A stretch of DNA of 61,143 nt from an uncultured Clostridia bacterium (GTDB taxonomy: Bacteria > Bacillota > Clostridia > Christensenellales > Borkfalkiaceae), in contig CALVXG010000014.1 in assembly GCA_944368925.1 (NCBI GenBank), positions 1 to 61,143 of the forward strand, written 5' to 3'. A model generated the notes under the pieces. That model had not been told where the DNA came from, did no database searches, and saw nothing but the letters and a program-made list of their open reading frames with translations. How positions within the stretch are numbered: position 1 is the first letter of the stretch; each line of letters opens with the position of its first letter. The translations under genes were made by a program, and so were the position numbers. This document shows, one piece after another, positions 59,053 through 61,143 of this stretch.

Positions 59053-60564
59053 TCAGATCACGTTTTCTTTTTTGCGGTAAACGAGAATGCGTTCCCCGCC
59101 CGAAAGCGGGAACGTAAGCCCCGGATTGGCCGACTGCACTTCCTCGGGCGTTTTGCCGAGCTTTTTCGCCGTGTCCCAAAGCGTATCGCCCGCCGCGGGC
59201 ACATACACGCTGACCGCGCAGGTATTCTCTTTCTCCGCCTCTTTGCAGGTAAATTCGGAGACGTAGGCGTATTTTTCGCCCGATAAGAGGGTCACGTACA
59301 ACTTTAAAGCGCCCTCCGCTTCCAGCTCTCCCTCCTTTTTCTGGCGCACGGATACGCCGCAGCAGAGCGCCGAGATCTGCGCCTTGTCGCCCGCGCGGGC
59401 ACGGTCGCAGCGCACGGGAAAGGCAAACGGCAGGCTGACGGGAATCGTCCGCTCCGTTCCCTCCGCGTCCTTGCAGAACACCAGCGCCGACAAAACGCCC
59501 TCCGCCATGATCTCGCCTTCCGATACCGTCGCGCCGATCTGCGCATTGCACAGCGCCGCCGACTGCAAAATGCAGGAATAGTCCACTTCCCCGCCGACGG
59601 CCGCCGTTCCGCTCACACGCTCCGCCGCCGTAAAGGCACACACCGCTTCCTCCGTTTCCAGCTCGCTCTTTTTCAGCTCGCAGACATACCCCGGCGCAAA
59701 CGCGTCCGCCGCCATCAGCACTTCCTCGCGGCGGCTCACCTTGCCGCGGATATCCAGCTCGATCTGCGCCAGAATACGGCAGCGGTTTTTCTCCTCGTCG
59801 CAGGAACAACTGATCTGTATGGAAGAAATGTGCACCTTCGCAAGACAGGACATTCCCGCCGACGCCTCGTCGCACGGGATCTCCGCGCGGAACGGGATCA
59901 GCCGCTCGTACGACACGGGCTCGTTTTCCCCTTCCCGCTTTGCAAAGATCCCTAAATTCACTTCCCCCGATACGTCCAGACTCCCCGCCGAACAGCTCAC
60001 CCGCGTCAGACACACCTGCTCGCTGTGCAGCAAAACGTCTCCTACATAATCGGTGTCAAATTCTTCCTCCAACGTCGCCGTGCCGCTGCACGTGCTCTCC
60101 TTGCGTATGCGCACGGGCCGAAAATCGCACACGATCCCGTCGCCGCCCGCCAGATATTGCAGCTGCGTCGGCACCTGCAGAGAAATATTTGCCGTCACGA
60201 TCGCCGATACGATCACCGACCTGCCTTCATAGCGGACTTCCGTCTTCTCCACGATCAGCTCCACTTCCGCCGTCTGCGCGGGTGCCGCCGACGCGCTGCT
60301 CGCTTTGTGCGAAAACTCCGCCCCGCGCTCCGCCCCGATCAGCGTTCCGTCCGGCGCCGCCGCTACGATCGAAAAATAAATCTTCCCTCCGTAACGCACT
60401 TCGCCCGATAAAACTTCCGCCCCGCTTAAAAGTACCCGCGGACTGACCGCCAATACACGGTTCTCCGACCAGTCCGATAACCTGCATTCTACGATCGATT
60501 GCGCCCGCAATTCTTCCCCGCGCTGCGTACAGCCGTATTTTTCATAATTCGGTGTCAAGGACAT
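59053..60564 (-). CDS. SipL-like SPOCS (DUF3794) and LysM spore coat protein
   Basis: The 503-residue protein has three repeated SPOCS/DUF3794 domains (about 40-160, 170-290, 310-430) and a C-terminal LysM (VYVPAAGDTLWDTAKKLGKT, about 452-500). This is the layout of SipL in Clostridioides, which anchors the spore coat through SpoIVA. GGAGGT precedes ATG 60564; the open frame further upstream has no match. A sigma-E-like promoter (60595-60623) fits mother-cell expression. Located between ispE and veg, a common clostridial order. Conserved domains are clear; the exact coat role is inferred. Confidence 0.9.
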   Translation of the reverse strand: MSLTPNYEKYGCTQRGEELRAQSIVECRLSDWSENRVLAVSPRVLLSGAEVLSGEVRYGGKIYFSIVAAAPDGTLIGAERGAEFSHKASSASAAPAQTAEVELIVEKTEVRYEGRSVIVSAIVTANISLQVPTQLQYLAGGDGIVCDFRPVRIRKESTCSGTATLEEEFDTDYVGDVLLHSEQVCLTRVSCSAGSLDVSGEVNLGIFAKREGENEPVSYERLIPFRAEIPCDEASAGMSCLAKVHISSIQISCSCDEEKNRCRILAQIELDIRGKVSRREEVLMAADAFAPGYVCELKKSELETEEAVCAFTAAERVSGTAAVGGEVDYSCILQSAALCNAQIGATVSEGEIMAEGVLSALVFCKDAEGTERTIPVSLPFAFPVRCDRARAGDKAQISALCCGVSVRQKKEGELEAEGALKLYVTLLSGEKYAYVSEFTCKEAEKENTCAVSVYVPAAGDTLWDTAKKLGKTPEEVQSANPGLTFPLSGGERILVYRKKENVI

Positions 60565-60594
60565 TTTTGCTTCTACCTCCGCTTTGTTCAGTCT

Positions 60595-60623
60595 ATTGTA
60601 TGCCCCCGCCCCTGCGTTTATGC
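60595..60623 (-). promoter_or_regulatory. Candidate sigma-E promoter of the SipL-like gene
   Basis: On the minus strand GCATAAA (60617-60623), a 14-nt spacer and CATACAAT (60595-60602). The -10 is an exact match to the mother-cell sigma-E/sigma-K consensus, and the -35 keeps the ATA core. No sigma-A promoter is evident. Confidence 0.65.
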
Positions 60624-60752
60624 CTCCCATTCCCGCGCGAATCTGCACGATTTTCCCCGAATACGTATTTTTTTGCCCGCGTTCGGCAATAATCACTCCG
60701 GCGCACTCCGCCCCGATTCGGCGGAGCGCCACCCCATAAGGAGCAACTTGCC

Positions 60753-61022
60753 ATGATCAGAGCACCGCAAAATCTCTCACTCATCAAACAGGAAATCGAA
60801 AAATTTTACGAAAAAGAAGTGCGCGTTCACGTAAACCTCGGCAGAAACAAACATGCCGACTTCGTCGGCACCCTCTCCGGCGTCTACCCCGCCCTCTTTA
60901 CCGTATCCCCCCACGACAAAAATTACCGCGGCAAAACCGCCTGGTCTTACGCCGAAATCCTCTGCGGCAACGTCCGCGTCCGCCCCGCCGAAGCCCGCAA
61001 ACAGTCTTCCGACCTCGCCTGA
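60753..61022 (+). CDS. veg: Veg family protein
   Basis: Veg (DUF1021) is a small basic protein with an Sm-like barrel; in Bacillus it stimulates biofilm formation. The 89-residue protein has LIKQEIEKFYEKEVRVHVNL and GRNKHADFVGTLSGVYPALF followed by FTV. AAGGAG lies at a good distance before ATG 60753. A GC-rich hairpin (about 60702-60731) lies in the leader. It is divergent from the SipL-like gene. Confidence 0.94.
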   Translation: MIRAPQNLSLIKQEIEKFYEKEVRVHVNLGRNKHADFVGTLSGVYPALFTVSPHDKNYRGKTAWSYAEILCGNVRVRPAEARKQSSDLA

Positions 61023-61067
61023 CGTCCCCGCCGTCGATTTGTCCGCGCCCCGAAAGCGGGAAGCAAA

Positions 61068-61143
61068 GCGAAGGCGAAGCGATAAGCGGAGCGAAGGCGA
61101 AGCGATAAGCGGAGCGAAGGCGAAGCGATAAGCGGAGCGAAGG
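61068..61143. repeat. 23-bp GCGAAGCG-type tandem repeat at right contig end
   Basis: Three exact copies of a 23-bp unit (61068-61090, 61091-61113, 61114-61136) and the start of a fourth. The unit resembles the left-end repeat. Cut by the window edge. Confidence 0.92.

Overview
The window reads as a chromosomal contig from an uncultured, endospore-forming member of the Firmicutes (class Clostridia, probably an animal-gut lineage). The evidence is a full-length SpoIIE, a GerA-GerB-GerC germinant-receptor operon, a SipL-like SPOCS/LysM protein next to Veg and IspE, a Spo0A-like box before spoIIE, near-consensus sigma-A promoters with 17-nt spacers, and strong Shine-Dalgarno sites. The finer lineage is inference. 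No tRNA, rRNA, CRISPR array or insertion sequence was recognised. Both ends of the window are made of 22-23-bp GCGAAGCG-type tandem repeats, so the contig probably stops at repeats that the assembly could not cross.

Layout. Positions 265-19031, minus strand, carry translation, secretion and chromosome genes: smc, rnc, plsX and asnS; ftsY, then ylxM-ffh; rpsP-khpA-rimM-trmD-(unknown)-rbgA-rnhB-yraN; and rplS on its own promoter. A 1,121-residue collagen-like repeat lipoprotein sits between ffh and rpsP, which are normally neighbours. At 19299-26813 lie a GNAT-like protein, a VanW protein, and the divergent recF/dnaA pair followed by mnmG. From 27057 to 36567 come sporulation and germination genes (spoIIE, gerA-gerB-gerC), degV, and two stretches of unusual noncoding DNA. 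A strong promoter at 36786 and a perfect intrinsic terminator at 37641 bracket about 860 nt of strongly structured sequence with no credible protein gene. It is the best candidate here for an undescribed element, namely a large ornate noncoding RNA.

From 37964 to 46485 (minus strand) are rplU-rpmA, tilS-hpt, ybaK with a ClC-type transporter, and an amino-sugar operon made of a stand-alone GlmU-type acetyltransferase, glmM and glmS. From 46671 to 54045 are a P-loop kinase, an unknown protein, an MFS transporter, a cytoplasmic GH29 fucosidase, a four-subunit 2-oxoacid:ferredoxin oxidoreductase and an OGG-type glycosylase. The right end has small membrane proteins, an EamA transporter, ispE, the SipL-like protein and veg.

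Three themes recur. Genes end in very strong GC-rich hairpins, most with GCAAA/TTTGC at the loop. Several promoters put the expected transcription start on or next to the start codon with no Shine-Dalgarno site (ylxM, tilS, the kinase, the membrane protein at 54385, and perhaps ogg), which suggests regular leaderless initiation. A modular structured repeat, with a covarying stem and a fixed loop, occurs next to smc/ftsY and asnS/plsX.
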